This document shows, piece by piece, positions 61,877 to 64,000 of a stretch of DNA of 64,000 bases (position 1 is its first letter; every line of letters begins with the position of its first letter). This DNA is from an uncultured Kordiimonas sp. GTDB taxonomy: Bacteria; Pseudomonadota; Alphaproteobacteria; Sphingomonadales; Kordiimonadaceae. The notes under the pieces were generated by a model. It was not told where the DNA came from. It saw nothing but the letters and a program-made list of their open reading frames with translations, and made no database searches. A program made the translations under genes and the position numbers. Where the stretch lies: the NCBI GenBank assembly GCA_947492375.1, contig CANLMI010000004.1:1-64000 (forward strand), written 5' to 3'.

Positions 61877-62079
61877 TTAATTCGGCATTTAATGATCTTA
61901 CTGCGCCTTTCCAGCCCATTACTCATTCCCCAGTATCTTATCCAAGTAATAAAACATCCTATTGGATAAAAATTAAGTCAAAAAGATATTAATAGTTGTT
62001 TCCATAGAAATATCTCTACTAATTTCCCGTATAAATACTCAATAGACATGCAAATATAACCTATTTCAGAGGGGAGTTT

Positions 62080-62781
62080 ATGTCTGATGACAAACACAAA
62101 CGCGCGGATAAGATTTATCGTTCTCAGCGTGCTGAAGTCGACAAACGCGAAGACACTAAAGACTTCTTGCTGGATAAATCCGTAGGCGGTGGCCCGAAGA
62201 TGATGCGCCCTTCGGATGACTATATCGAAAAGTCACTCGGTAAGCAGAAAGGTGTTATGGAGCGCCACCATGCGGCAACTGCGAAAACAAACAAGCAGGT
62301 TGTGCAGGAAGAACGCACTGAAGCAAGACAGTCAGAAGTCAAAAAGAGCATCGACCTTCATCGCAGGTCACTAGGCTTAGAACCAAACAAAGAGCAGCCT
62401 GTTCAACAAAAGCCGGAACAGGCGCGGCCAGAAAAGCAACAAAGCAAACCCTCGCGCTCTGTTGATAGCCAATTCAACACTCAAACACGTGACGGGCAGG
62501 CAGAAAAACAATTCATCCGGGATACCTTCAATAAACCGCCAGAAAAAACTGAACCACCGAGAGATGCTTTTGCGGATAAGTCCCGAGAAGGCCAACAAGA
62601 AAAAGAAGCCGTGCGCAGTATCACGGCGAAAGTGCAGCAAAACCAAACATCCAATGATAATGCCAAAGACGTTGGTAACGATGACAAAACTGATGCTGAT
62701 AAACAGCGCCGGATGGAACGCGCCCGCGCGATGATGGCGCGGCGCGAACAGGAGAAGAGCAAGAGTGAGCGAGAAAGATAA
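62080..62781 (+). CDS. Hydrophilic, charged hypothetical protein of the second transfer locus
   Basis: 233 residues, strong ribosome site (AGAGGGGAG). Almost free of hydrophobic stretches; rich in Lys, Arg, Glu and Gln, probably disordered or coiled coil (residues 60-105 and 205-233). It overlaps the following small membrane-protein gene and lies just upstream of the coupling protein. Position suggests an accessory transfer protein, for example a relaxase-partner or T4SS chaperone. No family recognised. Confidence 0.55.
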   Translation: MSDDKHKRADKIYRSQRAEVDKREDTKDFLLDKSVGGGPKMMRPSDDYIEKSLGKQKGVMERHHAATAKTNKQVVQEERTEARQSEVKKSIDLHRRSLGLEPNKEQPVQQKPEQARPEKQQSKPSRSVDSQFNTQTRDGQAEKQFIRDTFNKPPEKTEPPRDAFADKSREGQQEKEAVRSITAKVQQNQTSNDNAKDVGNDDKTDADKQRRMERARAMMARREQEKSKSERER

Positions 62782-62997
62782 GCAAGAGCTATGGCGAAGA
62801 GCAGCAGAACTTGGCCTTGCCATTGTTATCCCAGCAGCCATTTTGTGGCTCATGCATGCGTTTAAAACCGGGCTTGGGATCCAGTCGCCTATGATTATCC
62901 AACATTCACATCATTGCTTGAAGGGTTGCTGATCGGTATTGGTGTAGCTCTTACCTTTGTCTTGATCCGCACATGTTACAGAAGATACGGGCTATGA
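62765..62997 (+). pseudogene. Small membrane protein, frameshifted
   Basis: From GTG at 62765 (ribosome site AGGAG) the frame reads SEKDKQELWRRAAELGLAIV and IPAAILWLMHAFKTG. A one-base shift near 62872 is then needed to continue as AWDPVAYDYPTFTSLLEGLL and IGIGVALTFVLIRTCYRRYG. The two halves each hold one membrane helix and together make a normal small membrane protein. It ends at TGA overlapping the coupling-protein start. Confidence 0.55.
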
Positions 62998-64000
62998 GTG
63001 TTTGTACCTATCCCGATTTTTCTGGTTCTTTTGGGGGACTTTATCGGTCATGCCGATGCTTGGTTTCTGGTAACCAGCCCTCTAGCTAGTGCTGTTGGTC
63101 TAACTGGCGGTTTGATTATCGCGCTTTATATCGTCCTGAAGAGTAAAATTGAATATACCCCCAAAACAGTATTGGCGAATGTGTTTGGCTCTTCCAGATG
63201 GGCAACACGAGATGAGCTAGATGAATGGGGGCTATTGGGTGACAGGGAAAAGGGCAATGGCCTGTTTCTAGGCCTTACCAATGATGTTGAAGCAAATGAC
63301 ATCATCTATGATGGCGATATGCATGCTCTCACCGTTGCTCCAACAAGACGCGGCAAGGGTGCTATGGCAATTATTCCAAACCTCTTAAGATCGAACTCAT
63401 CTATTCTGGTGATTGGCCCCAAGGGTGAGAATGCCCGACGTACAGTCAGCAAACGGCTTGAGCTTGGACAGGATGTCTATGTTGTTGATCCTTGGGGTGT
63501 ATCCTGTGAGGCCGATAAATATGGTGAAGGTATTGAGGCTAAACATCTCTCCGGTTTCAATCCTCTGGATTTTCTTGATGCAGATGATCCCGACTTGGCG
63601 AGTGATACCATGCTGCTTGCTGATGCGCTTGTTATACCCGTTAGCCGTGACCCGTTTTGATCAGATGAAGCGAAGTCATTCATTCAGGGTATCATACTCT
63701 ATGTGGTTACTGACCCTGATGAAGCGGATAACCGACATCTCGGTCGAGTTAGAGACATTCTATCGCTCCCGCCAAAACAGCCAGGTGAAACTGATCTTGA
63801 TGGTACGTTAGATGAAATCCTGATGAAGATGATCGCCAGTGATAACTTGCTGGTAGGGTCAGCTGCTTCGCGCATGATGCAAAAAGCAGAAAAAGAATAT
63901 GCATCCGTACTCTCAACAGCCCAAAGCAACACCCATTTCTTGGATAGTCCTAAAATCAGAGAAAGCCTGAGCACGTCTAGTTTTCAGTTCAAGGACCTCA
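62998..64000 (+). pseudogene. VirD4/TraG-type coupling protein with in-frame stop, 5' part
   Basis: N-terminal helices near residues 3-18 and 31-47, then FGSSRWATRDELDEWGLLG, the family hallmark, and Walker A VAPTRRGKGAM near 114-123. The frame stops at TGA (63658-63660) after VIPVSRDPF, then continues SDEAKSFIQGIILYVVTDPD to the window edge. Family members have W at exactly this place (F-W-x-D-E-A-K), so TGG has become TGA. The start is GTG at 62998; an ATG four bases earlier is in another frame. The gene continues beyond the window. Confidence 0.85.

Noticed and set aside
1-64000. CRISPR array, rRNA operon or complete tRNA gene
   Set aside because: Looked for regular spaced repeats and conserved RNA segments; only the tRNA 3' fragments described were found.
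1-64000. Coupling-protein pieces at both edges as one gene of a circular 64 kb replicon
   Set aside because: The right piece continues past the region where the left piece begins, and the overlapping residues differ, so they are paralogues.
34525-64000. TGA read as Trp as the host's genetic code
   Set aside because: Intact genes use TGG for Trp, and TGA serves as stop at many overlapping gene joints (for example 15061, 17002, 22523, 44090); kept only as a finding about decay or rare suppression.

Overview
This 64 kb window is accessory DNA from an AT-leaning alphaproteobacterium. The host call rests on a GTTC-N7-GTTC LexA box in front of dinB, the 3' end of an alphaproteobacterial-type tRNA-Met(CAT), and relaxase and coupling-protein types common in that class. 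No rRNA, complete tRNA, ribosomal or central-metabolism gene is visible. Both edges cut through VirD4/TraG-type coupling proteins (the left one apparently intact, the right one broken), so the window looks like a piece of a conjugative plasmid or integrative conjugative element that has accumulated many insertions and deletions.

Layout. 0-18 kb: coupling-protein C-terminus, unknown genes, two ankyrin-like paralogues, a secreted ClpP-like protease pair, a short tyrosine recombinase next to two candidate core sites, a BrnT/BrnA toxin-antitoxin pair, a six-module repeat protein, a J-domain operon behind a structured leader, an XRE regulator with no ordinary start codon, and an operon of membrane proteins ending in a membrane-anchored HExxH protease. 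18-22 kb: an attP-like site (tRNA-Met 3' end between two pairs of arm-type repeats), its integrase, two excisionase-like genes and SOS-regulated dinB. 22-24 kb: MerR/MerT-like/GDCCVxC metal cassette plus a VOC protein. 24-42 kb: an array of unrelated small modules separated by copies of a tRNA-3'-end-like motif (core CTGCTCCCGCAACCA) and serine-recombinase remnants. The modules are a secreted Cys-repeat protein with ATP-grasp and 2OG-Fe(II) oxygenase, a BlaI/M56-M23 sensor set, an acyltransferase, an IS5 element inside an IS110 element, a decayed alanine racemase with a GntR regulator, and a TrmB-like regulator with a serine hydrolase.

42.8-51.6 kb holds the most interesting locus. It is a six-gene operon-like set: HlyD adaptor, C39-peptidase ABC transporter, a 65-residue double-glycine precursor whose 35-residue core carries six Cys, a graspetide-type ATP-grasp ligase, an FtsX/MacB-type permease and a thioredoxin-like protein with a Cys-rich tail. 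I read it as a RiPP pathway that makes, matures and exports a Cys-rich, probably ester- or amide-crosslinked peptide. A decayed paralogous copy (truncated HlyD plus a permease with an internal stop) lies at 54.7-57.9 kb.

52-64 kb is mobilisation wreckage: a MobC-like protein, four relaxase pieces, a truncated DNA methyltransferase, an Abi-C-type phage-defence gene with a DUF3800 remnant, and the broken start of a second coupling-protein locus. Several remnants carry in-frame TGA codons where Trp would be expected.
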